Below, piece after piece: positions 21,391 through 29,719 of a stretch of 43,692 bases of DNA. A model generated the notes under the pieces. It was not told the origin of the DNA. It did not search any database and saw nothing but the letters and a program-made list of their open reading frames with translations. The stretch lies in NCBI GenBank assembly GCA_903919145.1, contig CAIXGW010000350.1:1-43692 (forward strand). Direction: 5' to 3'. This DNA comes from an uncultured Myxococcales bacterium (lineage in GTDB: Bacteria > Myxococcota_A > UBA9042). Positions within the stretch are counted from its first letter, which is position 1. Each line of letters starts with the position of its first letter. A program made the translations under genes and the position numbers.

Positions 21391-22269
21391 ATGCCCAACC
21401 ATGCCCAGTTGGAGGGTGCCGAGCCCATCGCCGGCGTGCCCGTGGTGCGCGACCCGCTGCTGTTCCGCCAGTGGTGCGCCGATCAGCGCCGCGCCGGTCT
21501 GCGCCTGGGGCTGGTGCCCACCATGGGCGCACTGCACACCGGCCACCTGTCCCTGGTCGAGATCGCCAAGCAGCACGCCGACTTGGTTGTGGTGACGATC
21601 TTTGTCAATCCGCTGCAGTTTGGCCCCAGCGAGGATCTGGACCGCTACCCGCGCACCCTGCTGAGCGACTGCCAGCAATGCCACGACCACGGGGTGGCGC
21701 TGGTGTTCGCGCCGCCCGCCGCAGCCATGTATCCTGAGGGTTTTCAGACCCATGTCGAGGTAGAGTCGATCTCTGTGCGCTGGTGCGGGGCCAGTCGCCC
21801 GGGGCATTTTCGCGGCGTGGCCACCGTGGTCGCCAAGCTGCTGAATCTGGCGCTGGCCGATGTGGCAGTGTTTGGCGAGAAGGACTGGCAGCAGCTGGCG
21901 GTGCTGCGGCGCATGGCCCGCGATCTGGACCATCCGACCCGGGTGCTGGGGGCGCCGATCGTGCGCGACCCCGATGGGCTGGCCCTGTCGAGCCGCAACG
22001 TCTACCTAAGCCCGCAGCAGCGCTCGCAGGCCCTGGTGCTGCACCGCGGCATAGAGCAGCTGCGGCAGGGCGCCCGCCAGGGTCAGGATCTGCGGCTGCT
22101 GGAACAGCAACTCGCCCAGGCGATCGAGGCCGCGGGGGGCCGGGTCGACTATGCGGCGGCGGTCGACGCAGAGACCCTGGAGCCGCTGCAGACCCTGGAT
22201 CGGCCGGCGCGGGCGCTGGTGGCGGCGTGGTTTGGCCAGACCCGCTTGCTTGACAACGGGGCGCTGTAG
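21391..22269 (+). CDS. panC: Pantothenate synthetase (pantoate--beta-alanine ligase)
   Basis: PanC condenses pantoate with beta-alanine using ATP through a pantoyl-adenylate. The 292-residue protein shows the class I tRNA-synthetase-like fold signatures: PTMGALHTGH (HIGH-type motif), FVNPLQFGPSEDLDRYPR, GEKDWQQL (usually GEKDYQQ) and VRDPDGLALSSRN (KMSKS-type region). Length is normal. AAGG shortly before the ATG and the 20-bp gap to panB support translation from 21391 in a panBC operon. No panD or panE is in the window. Nothing unusual apart from a slightly long N-terminus before the core. Confidence 0.97.
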   Translation: MPNHAQLEGAEPIAGVPVVRDPLLFRQWCADQRRAGLRLGLVPTMGALHTGHLSLVEIAKQHADLVVVTIFVNPLQFGPSEDLDRYPRTLLSDCQQCHDHGVALVFAPPAAAMYPEGFQTHVEVESISVRWCGASRPGHFRGVATVVAKLLNLALADVAVFGEKDWQQLAVLRRMARDLDHPTRVLGAPIVRDPDGLALSSRNVYLSPQQRSQALVLHRGIEQLRQGARQGQDLRLLEQQLAQAIEAAGGRVDYAAAVDAETLEPLQTLDRPARALVAAWFGQTRLLDNGAL

Positions 22270-22733
22270 ACGGGCGCCAGACAGCCCCGGCGCCTGCCCC
22301 GCCAGCCACCCCTGCCGCGCCAAGCCTTTCTGCAGCCTCAAAAAAGGTCGGGGCGCCAACCGAGCAGCATCCGGCCGCGCAATCCCGACAAGGCCCCCCT
22401 CAGAACCTTGCCGCGCCTGCACCTCGGCAGATGGCGCTCGGGGCGCCCCTGCGGATCTTCTATTGCATAAACAGTGCCATCTGCGGCAAGAGCGCGCCGG
22501 CGGCCAGCTATGGCGGTCAAAGGACTGTTTTCTAAGAGTCTTCTCAGGCAGGCCGGGGCGCGGCGCAGCGGACCTGCCTGGGCCAGGTGACAATTTGCGG
22601 CCAGCCGCCGCCGTTTTGGGCGCCTTGCGCTGCTTCAGGGTTGCCAGAGCGCCAGGGTCGCCAAGCCCTTATCGTCCGTCGATCGCACCGGGGCTAAGCT
22701 GACGCCAGCCAGAACCCAAGGCCGCCAAGGGCT
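22270..22733. other. Intergenic stretch between convergent genes
   Basis: Lies between panC (plus) and the molybdopterin oxidoreductase (minus). It contains a minus-strand terminator at 22340-22361 and no convincing gene. A 60-codon TTG-start frame on minus ending at 22338 runs into the terminator and was not accepted. Confidence 0.45.
22340..22361 (-). terminator. Possible rho-independent terminator, leftward
   Basis: On the minus strand, GGTTGG and CCGACC form a 6-bp stem (one T-G pair) with loop CGCC, followed by six T (22345-22340). It lies 373 bp past the stop of the molybdopterin oxidoreductase gene, so its assignment to that gene is uncertain. Confidence 0.5.
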
Positions 22734-23831
22734 TCACGTGACCGCAAATTGCGCCGTCATGCTGCCGCCGTAGCCTTCCAGGCCTGGGCCGGCTGCGCCA
22801 CCTTCGCTGTCCAAGCTGGCGGCGCCGCTCGCGGTGGTGCAGCGCGCCTGTACCGAGTGGCTGCCCGCCGTGGCCGGCCAGTCCCAGTGCCAAAGGGCCC
22901 ACACGTCAGCGCCGGGGGCATAGTCCAGGGTCGCCAGCTGCCAAGGTCCCTTGTCAACTCGGACTTCGACCTTGACCACCGGGTCGCTGCCGGCGTAGGC
23001 CATGCCGGCCACCCGCACCGTGCCGGCCTTGATGGGCCCAGCCAGCGGCGCGCTGACCAACGCACACGGCCGGTACAGCGCCGTGTCGGACCAGCCCATG
23101 TGCTCCCAAAACCCTTCCAGCGGCTTGTCGCTGAACTCCAGCTTGGTCAGCCACTTGGGATTCTTCATGCCAAAGCGCCCGGGCACCAGCATGCGCACCG
23201 GAAAGCCGTGGTCGGCGGGAATGTCGGCGCCGTTCATCTGCCACACCAGCCAGATCGGCCGCTGCAAGTCGCTGGCGGGCAAGCCGGTGGTGTAGCCGTC
23301 TTTGGCGGTCAGGTGCAGGTAGGGCGTGTCGGTCGGAACGGCGACCTTGAGGGCTGCCAGAATCTCTACCAGCGGCAGGCCGGTCCACACCGCATTGCCG
23401 TAGGCCTGGTGCTTGGGCCCAGCGCTGATGCAGGCCAGCGTGTGTTCTTTGGTGCGCGCGGGCAGCGCTTTGAGGTCGGCCAAAGTGGCGGTCGCCAGCG
23501 GCGCTCCGCGGTAAAGGAACTGCAGCTGCCACGTCTGGGCCGTGAGCTCAGGGGTGCCGCAGCAGCTGGTAACGTAGTGCTGCTCATTGGCGCTGATGGC
23601 CGGCAGCGGATTGTCCTGCGGACTGCCCTTGGGCGACACCGCGGCGCCGGTGCCCTGGCCAGCCCCATCGCCAGCGCCGCCCGCCGCCGAGTCGCCCGCA
23701 TCGGCCAGGTCCTGGCCTGCCTCTGCCGAATCTTGGCACGCCGCCAACAGCGCTGCAGAGCCCAAGCCCAGCAGCAGGGCGCGGCGATCCATGGGTAGGC
23801 CAGAGCCAGGGCGATCGGTCCGCTTCTTCAT
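22734..23831 (-). CDS. Exported sulfite oxidase-type molybdopterin oxidoreductase (Tat lipoprotein)
   Basis: A 365-residue protein of the sulfite oxidase/YedY superfamily. The N-terminus has a twin-arginine-like MDRRALLLGLGS and a lipobox LLAAC (Cys32), so it is probably exported folded by Tat and lipid-anchored. A low-complexity Gly/Ala/Asp linker (33-75) follows. The molybdopterin-binding domain (about 80-250) has Cys134 in TLACIS as the likely molybdenum ligand, YTTGLP, HGFPVRMLVPGRFGMKNPKWL and FWEHMGWS. A C-terminal Ig-like dimerisation domain (about 265-365; GMAYAGSDPVVKVEVRVD, LWHWDWP) completes the sulfite oxidase plan. The substrate is unknown; sulfite is only one option. GGAG upstream of ATG 23831 fixes the start. 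No heme or partner subunit gene is adjacent. Confidence 0.92.
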   Translation of the reverse strand: MKKRTDRPGSGLPMDRRALLLGLGSAALLAACQDSAEAGQDLADAGDSAAGGAGDGAGQGTGAAVSPKGSPQDNPLPAISANEQHYVTSCCGTPELTAQTWQLQFLYRGAPLATATLADLKALPARTKEHTLACISAGPKHQAYGNAVWTGLPLVEILAALKVAVPTDTPYLHLTAKDGYTTGLPASDLQRPIWLVWQMNGADIPADHGFPVRMLVPGRFGMKNPKWLTKLEFSDKPLEGFWEHMGWSDTALYRPCALVSAPLAGPIKAGTVRVAGMAYAGSDPVVKVEVRVDKGPWQLATLDYAPGADVWALWHWDWPATAGSHSVQARCTTASGAASLDSEGGAAGPGLEGYGGSMTAQFAVT

Positions 23832-24089
23832 CGATTCTCCGGGGCTGGTGGGAAGGCGACAGAACCCCTGCAGTCTGCCCAACGCGCGACCCTGGCCGCA
23901 AGCCGCGGCCGGCCAGCCCCCCATCAACCCCATGCAAAGCCTTGGATTTTCACCAAAGACGCCGTGCGATCCACGGTAGCGCCGCCGACCTCGCGGCGGT
24001 GGCGACGCCGATCGGCTGTCAAGGATTCCCTTTTGCCGGCCAAGGTGGTAGAACCCTGGCCCCCAATTTTGCCCAGGGGCAGCCCCACC

Positions 24090-26819
24090 ATGTCCGAGCT
24101 AGCCAGCCCGCCCCTCCCCACCGCTCCTGCCCAAGCGGGTTCGCCCCTAGCGATCCTGCAGGATCCGCTTGCCGTACCGCTGTTTCAGCCGGCTCCGGGC
24201 GACCGCCTGTGGCGCTGGGGCATGATCGGCGCGGTGTTTTTTCTCTACCTGCTCAATGCCGGCAGCTTTGGCCTTTGGGATCCTTGGGAAACCCACTACG
24301 GCGAAGTCACCCGCTACATGGTAGAGACCTGGGACTGGGTCAACCCCTGGTGGGGCTACAAGACCAAGATCGGCACAGAGGGCATCGCCGGCGAGTGGTT
24401 CTACTCCAAGCCGGTCTTTATCTTTTGGGCGGAAGCGACCTTTATCAAGCTCATTGGCCTGACCGACTGGGCCTTCCGCCTACCCCAGGCCATCCTGGGC
24501 GCTTCGGCCGCCACCGCCGTCTATCTGGGGGTCGAGCGCATCGTCTCGCGGCCCGCCGCCGTGATGGCCACGCTGGTGGTCGCACTGTCGCCGTTCTTCT
24601 ACATGGTGGCGCGCCAGGCCCAGACCGACATGCCCTTTGTGGCCACCTTGACCATTGGCGTCCTGCTGCTGCTGACCGCGGTGCTTGGCCGCCGCCAGGC
24701 GTTTAGCGCGCGCGGCTTTGCCTGGGCGACCGCTGGCTTTGTGCTGTTTATGCTGGGCAATCTGCTGCCGCAATTTTCGATCATCGCCACGGACCTCTAC
24801 GACGCCAACACCCAGGATCTGGCCAGCACCCTTCAGCAAAACGGCGTGTGGCACGTGGCGCTGTTCTACGGCCCGGTGACGCTGGCCCTGCTGGCCTCGG
24901 TGCTGGTGCCGGTGCTGCGCCAACGCAAGCTGCAGGGCGGCCTGACCGACCCAGCATTCCAGGACCGCTGGTGGCGCCGCTACTTGCTGATGTCCTCTTA
25001 CATGCTGTTCGCCCAGTCGACCTACGCCAAGGGCTTGCTGGGCTTTCTGCTGCCGGGGGCGATCCTGGTGCTGTACCTGGCGGTGTCGCGGCAGTGGAAA
25101 GTGTTCCGCGTGCTCGATCTGGGCCGCGGTGTGCCGCTGTTCTTTGTCACCGTCATGCCCTGGTACGTGGCGATGTTCTGCCGCCACGGCATGCCCTACT
25201 ACCAGCGCTTTTTCATTCACGATCACTTCAATCGCGTCGGCGCCGGGGTCCACCAGATCGACACCGGCACTTTTGAGTACTTTGTCGAGTGGCTGGGCTA
25301 TGGGCTGTGGCCGTGGTCGGCCTTTGCGCCTTTGGCGCTGGTGGCTCTGGTCGCCGCCGTGCGCGCAGAGCGTCAGCCCGCGCAGATCGCCGCCGCCGCC
25401 GCCGACGAGCCGTCTACAGCCGAAGGTGAGACCGCCGCGCCGCTGGCCGACGCCGCGGGTCACGACGACGCAGACCTGGCCGACACCGCTGACTCTACTG
25501 AGACCGCTGACTCTACCAAGACCGCTGACCTGGCCGACACCGCCGCAGACCGCGCCGAGTCCTTGGCTGGCGACGCCGCTGCCGGGGCGACGGTCGCCCA
25601 ACCTGTGGCCGCTGCTCCGCTTTTGCCTGTGGTCGATGCCGCCGCTTGGGACCGCGACACCTTCGCCCAAGTCCGCGTCTTTGCCTTTCTGTGGTTCCTG
25701 ATCGCCTTTATCCTGTTTACGCTGTCGTCGACGCGCTTTCACCACTACATCCTGCCCGGCGTGCCGCCGCTGGCGATGATCGTCGGCTGGTACTTGCTAG
25801 AGCTGCTGCGCGACCGCCGACCGCAGGCGCGGGCCCAGGTGGTGCTGGCCCTGGCCTTGCTGCTGGTCGCTACGCTTGGCGTGATAAGCGACTACCAGAA
25901 CCTGCGCAGCCTGTTTACCTACAAGTACGACCGGCCGATGCCCGAGGCGATGCCGACGGACTGGGACACCCAGCCGGTGTGGCCGTCTGACACCGCGCCG
26001 CTGCTGGGCTGGGCAGAGCAGCCCTTTGGCCGAATGGTCGGGCCGATGGTCGCCAACCTGCTGGGGATTTCTTGGTTCCGCTTTGAGCTGTTCTGGAAGA
26101 TCGTCGGCGGCATGGCCGGGCTGTCGCTGCTGCTGATGATCGCCGGACGGCTGCGCCGCTGGGGTCTGGGCTTGCTGGCCGTGACCGCCGCCCTGACCGC
26201 GTTTTGGACGCTGAACTACTACATGCCGAGCCTGGCGCCGCACTGGTCACAGAAGTACCTGTTTGAAAAGTACTACGAAGACTGCCACATCCACCCCAAT
26301 CCGCCGGCGATTCAAGAGGCCTTTACCCCCTTGCTCAGCCGCGCCGGCCTGTCTTTCATCCCCGAGTTCCTGGACGCCAAGCCCAAGCGGGTGTGCAAAG
26401 AAGACATCATCAGCTGGCTTATCACCTGGCGCGGCGAGACGTACTACTCCAACAATGAGATCCGCCCGCTGAACAAGGCTAACCAGCTTGGCCCGTATCT
26501 CAAGGACATGAACCGCGGCAAGACCTTCTACGTGTTGAGCGAGCGCGGTCGCATCCAGTCCTTTGAGTCCAAGCTCAAGGGAGAGTCCAAGAAGCTCCGC
26601 GACGAAGGGGCCAGCGGCTTCTCGGCGATCAAGGACTGGAACTGCGACAATCTCTCTAATGACTCTGCGTACTTTGTGGTGGGCAAGTGCGTCCCCGTGC
26701 TCGACGACGGCACCGGTGCCCCCGCCGCAGAGCGCCCAGCCCCGCCACAGCGCCCGCGCTCGCCGCGCGCCATGCTGCCCGTGCCCGAGCGCGGCAGCTC
26801 GCCCAACCCCAGCTTCTGA
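24090..26819 (+). CDS. GT39/ArnT-like polytopic glycosyltransferase with acidic repeat insert
   Basis: A 909-residue integral membrane protein resembling the dolichyl-/polyprenyl-phosphate-dependent GT-C glycosyltransferases (PMT/ArnT family). After the first membrane helix comes the acidic signature GLWDPWETHYGEVTRYM. A later FYSKPVFIFW and the periplasmic PYYQRFFIHDHFNRVG also fit. About ten or more hydrophobic helices are visible. Between helices (about residues 427-524) sits a hydrophilic Ala/Asp/Thr insert with imperfect repeats such as DLADTADSTETADSTKTADL, unusual for the family. The C-terminal soluble domain (about 720-909) ends in a Pro/Arg-rich tail. The substrate and acceptor are not predictable; lipid A or protein sugar transfer are family possibilities. 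Start at ATG 24090 (AGGGGCA upstream); the frame is open to 23964 without protein character. Confidence 0.88.
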   Translation: MSELASPPLPTAPAQAGSPLAILQDPLAVPLFQPAPGDRLWRWGMIGAVFFLYLLNAGSFGLWDPWETHYGEVTRYMVETWDWVNPWWGYKTKIGTEGIAGEWFYSKPVFIFWAEATFIKLIGLTDWAFRLPQAILGASAATAVYLGVERIVSRPAAVMATLVVALSPFFYMVARQAQTDMPFVATLTIGVLLLLTAVLGRRQAFSARGFAWATAGFVLFMLGNLLPQFSIIATDLYDANTQDLASTLQQNGVWHVALFYGPVTLALLASVLVPVLRQRKLQGGLTDPAFQDRWWRRYLLMSSYMLFAQSTYAKGLLGFLLPGAILVLYLAVSRQWKVFRVLDLGRGVPLFFVTVMPWYVAMFCRHGMPYYQRFFIHDHFNRVGAGVHQIDTGTFEYFVEWLGYGLWPWSAFAPLALVALVAAVRAERQPAQIAAAAADEPSTAEGETAAPLADAAGHDDADLADTADSTETADSTKTADLADTAADRAESLAGDAAAGATVAQPVAAAPLLPVVDAAAWDRDTFAQVRVFAFLWFLIAFILFTLSSTRFHHYILPGVPPLAMIVGWYLLELLRDRRPQARAQVVLALALLLVATLGVISDYQNLRSLFTYKYDRPMPEAMPTDWDTQPVWPSDTAPLLGWAEQPFGRMVGPMVANLLGISWFRFELFWKIVGGMAGLSLLLMIAGRLRRWGLGLLAVTAALTAFWTLNYYMPSLAPHWSQKYLFEKYYEDCHIHPNPPAIQEAFTPLLSRAGLSFIPEFLDAKPKRVCKEDIISWLITWRGETYYSNNEIRPLNKANQLGPYLKDMNRGKTFYVLSERGRIQSFESKLKGESKKLRDEGASGFSAIKDWNCDNLSNDSAYFVVGKCVPVLDDGTGAPAAERPAPPQRPRSPRAMLPVPERGSSPNPSF

Positions 26820-26905
26820 AGCGTTGCCAGCGGGGCGCCATCGCGCGATACTAGTGGCGCGAGTCTGGGTGTCCCACTGGTGCGGAGAGCCCAAAAAAGG
26901 TTGCG

Positions 26906-28468
26906 GTGCCCAAGGTTTGCCTGCAATGCAAGTCAGTTCAACCCGACGAGCTGGAGTTCTGCCCGCTCGACGGCGGCCATTTGCAGCCGGCCCCACCGGG
27001 AGCCACGGTCAGCGGCAGCTACAACGCCACCGCGCCCGCTAACCCGAGCGGCGGCGGGGCTGGCGAAACCAATCCGCCACCGCCGCCCGCAGCCCGCTTG
27101 CGCCGCCCGCCGCCGGGAACGGTCGGGCCAGCGGTCCAGTCCAGCAACGCAACAGCGACCGAGGAAGGCGGCCGCCACCGCCCCACGCTGCTGGCCGCCG
27201 GCTCGCTGAGCGACGCACTGGCCAATGCCCAGCCAGCGGCCCCCGCCGGCCAGGTCGAAGTCCCGGTGCTGCCACCGCCGGGGCCTGCCCAGCGCCCAGC
27301 GCCAGCCCCGCAGCGCGCCACTGCACCCGTGGGTCGAATCACCGCCGCCACCCGCCCCGACTCCAATGTGGTCATCCCCATCCCAGCGACGCCGCCGGGA
27401 GCCAAGTCGACTCTGGCCGAGGCTTTGCGCCGCGGCCCCATGCCCGTAGAACAGGCGGTCGCGCGCATCGGCTTGATTGCCGAGGCGGTGGCCGGCCAGC
27501 GCCAAGCCCACCACGGCCAACTGACTCCATGGCATGTGCAATTTGACAGCGAAGACGCCTCTGGCCGGCCGCGCATTGGCAGTGCCGACCTGGACGTGGA
27601 CCCCAGCTACGCCGGCCTGTACCGAGCCCCAGAGCTAGAACACGCCGACGATCCAGCCACAAAGTCCCCGTCGGTAGAAGTCTATGCCTTGGGGTGCATG
27701 TTGTTCGAGGCCATTGCCGGCCGCACGCCGTTCCTGGCTGCGACCCCAGCCGAGCTGGTCAAGCGCCACGCCAGTGCGGCGGCCCCAGCGGTGCGGATGG
27801 TGCGGCGCGAGTGCGACCTGCCCCCCTCGTTGGAGCTGGAGATCCAGCGCGCGCTCAAGAAAAGGCCCGGCGACCGCCACGCCTCGCCAACTGCCTTTGC
27901 CATGGCGATCCGCGCCTCCAACCGCGACGACGACCGCAGCACCATGGCCCTGAACACCCAGGACTCTGCGCTGCTCAACCAGCTGCTACAGGGCGCTGCA
28001 CCCGCCAAAACTGGCGCTGGCACCCCAATGGTGGGCGGCGCCGCAGCCGGAGCCGTCGCGCCCACGGGCAAGGCCGAGTCCGCAGCTCCGGCCGCCGCAC
28101 CAGCCAAAGCCTCCAACGCCATGCTGGTGGTTGCGCTGGTGGCCATCCTGGTCCTTGGCGCCGGCCTGGTCTACGTACTGACGCAGGAAGACCAGCCAGC
28201 GCTGCGGCCGCCCGCGGCGCCAGTCCAGGCCGCGGTGGCGCCGGCGCCTGACGCCGTCGAGGACACCGACACCGCCGATGCCGCCGACACCGAAGACGTC
28301 GCCGATACCGAAGTGGCCGCCGAAGAAATCGACGTGGGCGAGCCGGAGGAAGTGACTGCCGAGGCGCCGACCAAAGCGCGCCCCAAGGCCAAGACCGGGC
28401 CCAAGCCCCCCGGCGAGACACCGGTCAAAGTCGAAGAAAAGAAGCGCGACGGCCCAGCGGTATTCTGA
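26906..28468 (+). CDS. Zinc-ribbon pseudokinase with transmembrane segment and acidic tail
   Basis: A 520-residue protein. Its N-terminal zinc-ribbon-like motif (Cys5, Cys8, Cys19 in VCLQCKS...EFCPLDGG) is followed by a long Pro/Ala-rich linker (25-165) and a region resembling only the C-lobe of a protein kinase (about 170-330). HGQLTPWH (203-210) stands at the catalytic-loop position, then RAPELEH (240-246), VYALGCMLFE and RPGDRH. The N-lobe ATP-binding elements, HRD and DFG are absent, so it should be inactive. A single transmembrane helix (about 397-417, LVVALVAILVLGAGLVYVL) is followed by an acidic Asp/Thr/Ala then Lys/Pro-rich tail, giving a cytoplasmic pseudokinase with an exterior tail. 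A GTG start at 26906 is favoured by AAGG five bases upstream and by placing Cys5 near the N-terminus. It is a relative of the protein at 16398. Confidence 0.8.
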   Translation: MPKVCLQCKSVQPDELEFCPLDGGHLQPAPPGATVSGSYNATAPANPSGGGAGETNPPPPPAARLRRPPPGTVGPAVQSSNATATEEGGRHRPTLLAAGSLSDALANAQPAAPAGQVEVPVLPPPGPAQRPAPAPQRATAPVGRITAATRPDSNVVIPIPATPPGAKSTLAEALRRGPMPVEQAVARIGLIAEAVAGQRQAHHGQLTPWHVQFDSEDASGRPRIGSADLDVDPSYAGLYRAPELEHADDPATKSPSVEVYALGCMLFEAIAGRTPFLAATPAELVKRHASAAAPAVRMVRRECDLPPSLELEIQRALKKRPGDRHASPTAFAMAIRASNRDDDRSTMALNTQDSALLNQLLQGAAPAKTGAGTPMVGGAAAGAVAPTGKAESAAPAAAPAKASNAMLVVALVAILVLGAGLVYVLTQEDQPALRPPAAPVQAAVAPAPDAVEDTDTADAADTEDVADTEVAAEEIDVGEPEEVTAEAPTKARPKAKTGPKPPGETPVKVEEKKRDGPAVF

Positions 28469-28863
28469 CGCGGCGGTCTACAAGCGGGCCGGTCTACAGG
28501 GCCCAGGCCCGTCAGCGCTCCGCCCCGCACAGCACGACACACCGACCGTAGGCAGGCAATTTGCTTTCGGCAGCCAGCAGAGCCATCCCTTCGCATCATC
28601 AGACATTGCCCTGGGGAATGTCCGGCGACCGCGACAGCGGCACGGCGGTCAAAGACAGGTCGCTGGCCTGGGGGACGCGCGCAGAGGGTGGCGTAACCGC
28701 TCGCACTCAGCGTCGTCACCAGTGATCAGCCGTAATTTCAAGGATCAGACATTCCCTACCGGACTGTCTCTCCACGCTTGCCTGCCAAGCCGGGCCGGAG
28801 TAGCCTGATCTGGTGAGCGCGAAGTGAGTTGGGAAGCAACTTGGCCACCCTGCGAGGGCAGAA
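28469..28863. other. Intergenic stretch with short repeats
   Basis: No gene is seen. It holds the left 36-bp direct repeat (28735-28770) and a related hairpin GACATT/AATGTC (28602-28607 and 28617-28622) whose left half matches the repeat. Confidence 0.5.
28735..28770. repeat. 36-bp direct repeat, left copy (flanks DUF4160-DUF2442 pair)
   Basis: It matches 29583-29618 at 33 of 36 positions, sharing ATTTCAAG, GACATT and CCTACCGGACTGTCTC. Each copy contains an imperfect hairpin (GACA...TGTC). The two copies bracket the two small genes, 812 bp apart. Confidence 0.75.
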
Positions 28864-29112
28864 TTGGGAACGGTGCTGCGCACAGGTGCCTACCGCATCA
28901 TGGTCTACACGTTGGACCATCCGCCGGCGCATGTTCATGTGGTCGGGCCAGACGGCCGCGCGACCATCGCCCTCGGCTGCCCAAACGGGCCCGCCTCGCC
29001 GCTGGAAGCGAGCGGAATTGACCCAGCCGCTTTGCGCCACGCACTTGCTATCATTTCAGAAAACCTCGCTCTACTCTGCAGCGCATGGAGGGCCATCCAT
29101 GGAACCAATTGA
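28864..29112 (+). CDS. DUF4160 domain protein (toxin-antitoxin-like partner)
   Basis: An 82-residue protein matching the DUF4160 pattern: the opening TVLRTGAYRIMVYTLDHPPAHVHVVGPDG corresponds to the family's TVLRxGxYRFxxY...PPHVHV, with the conserved His pair in HVHV. A TTG start at 28864 puts that motif at the N-terminus as in the family, with GAGGG five bases upstream. The frame is the first of an overlapping pair with DUF2442. DUF4160-DUF2442 pairs are widespread, mobile and suspected to be toxin-antitoxin-like modules, but the activity of DUF4160 is not established. The 36-bp direct repeats on both sides suggest a mobile cassette. Confidence 0.8.
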   Translation: MGTVLRTGAYRIMVYTLDHPPAHVHVVGPDGRATIALGCPNGPASPLEASGIDPAALRHALAIISENLALLCSAWRAIHGTN

Positions 29113-29398
29113 CGCGGCCATGGACCGAGCTTTCGCTCGCGGAGCACAGCTACGGCAAAGCGAGCCACGGGCTCTAACCGTGAGCCTGGACGCAAAGCGC
29201 GCGCGCCTCGTTGTCGAACTGGCCGGCGATGTCGAATTGGCTATTCCTGTGCGCCTTCTGGGCTTTCCGGCCGGCGCGGACCTGACCGGCGTGCGGGTGG
29301 AAGGCGGCGGGTTCGACCTGTATTTTCCCGCGATTGACGAAGGCACCTACGTTCCGGACTTGGTTCGCTTGGCGGTTGAGCTGCCACGGGCGGCGTGA
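29099..29398 (+). CDS. DUF2442 domain protein (partner of DUF4160)
   Basis: A 99-residue protein of the DUF2442 type. A beta-rich core includes RLVVELAGDVELAIPVRLL, LTGVRVEGGGFDLYFPAID and a terminal VPDLVRLAVEL, preceded by about 25 charged residues. DUF2442 proteins usually follow DUF4160 and are thought of as the antitoxin-like or DNA-binding member. ATG 29099 overlaps the end of DUF4160 by 14 bp, and GGAGGG lies six to seven bases upstream, so the two are translated from one transcript. A 7-bp GGGCGGC/GCCGCCC hairpin spans the stop codon (29388-29412) and has no T-run. Confidence 0.8.
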   Translation: MEPIDAAMDRAFARGAQLRQSEPRALTVSLDAKRARLVVELAGDVELAIPVRLLGFPAGADLTGVRVEGGGFDLYFPAIDEGTYVPDLVRLAVELPRAA

Positions 29399-29719
29399 CA
29401 AGGGGGCCGCCCCAAGCCCATGCAACGCCCCGCGTGTCTGGCCAGCCCCGCCGCCAGCAGCATGCGAGGGAACGTCTCCCAGCTGGACGGCAGCGCGGCC
29501 GGACTAGAGCCCGGTCCGCAGGGCGCGCCGAGCTGCCGCTGCAACCGCTCCGCTTCTGCCGCCCATCAGAAAATCACCCGCGATTTCAAGCATCCGACAT
29601 TGCCTACCGGACTGTCTCAGCTCTCAACGTCTGTCTCGCGGCAGCAGACGGCGACTTTGGGGTCACCGGACGGCGCCTCCCAAGCTTGCTGCGCCCAGGA
29701 GCCTGTAGGAGAGACGCCC
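29399..29719. other. Intergenic stretch between convergent genes
   Basis: This holds the right-hand 36-bp direct repeat (29583-29618). No open frame here is convincing on either strand. Confidence 0.5.
29583..29618. repeat. 36-bp direct repeat, right copy
   Basis: The partner of 28735-28770 with three mismatches in 36. It lies 185 bp past the DUF2442 stop. Both copies have the same orientation, so recombination between them would excise the gene pair. Confidence 0.75.

Noticed and set aside
22338..22520. 60-codon minus-strand ORF ending at a terminator-like hairpin
   Set aside because: TTG start without a ribosome site, and its last codons are the terminator T-run; no recognisable family.
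24480..25745. 421-codon minus-strand frame opposite the glycosyltransferase
   Set aside because: Gly/Gln/His-rich shadow without motifs; the plus strand codes a convincing membrane protein.
29388..29412. Terminator after DUF2442
   Set aside because: The 7-bp hairpin spans the stop codon but is not followed by a T-run.
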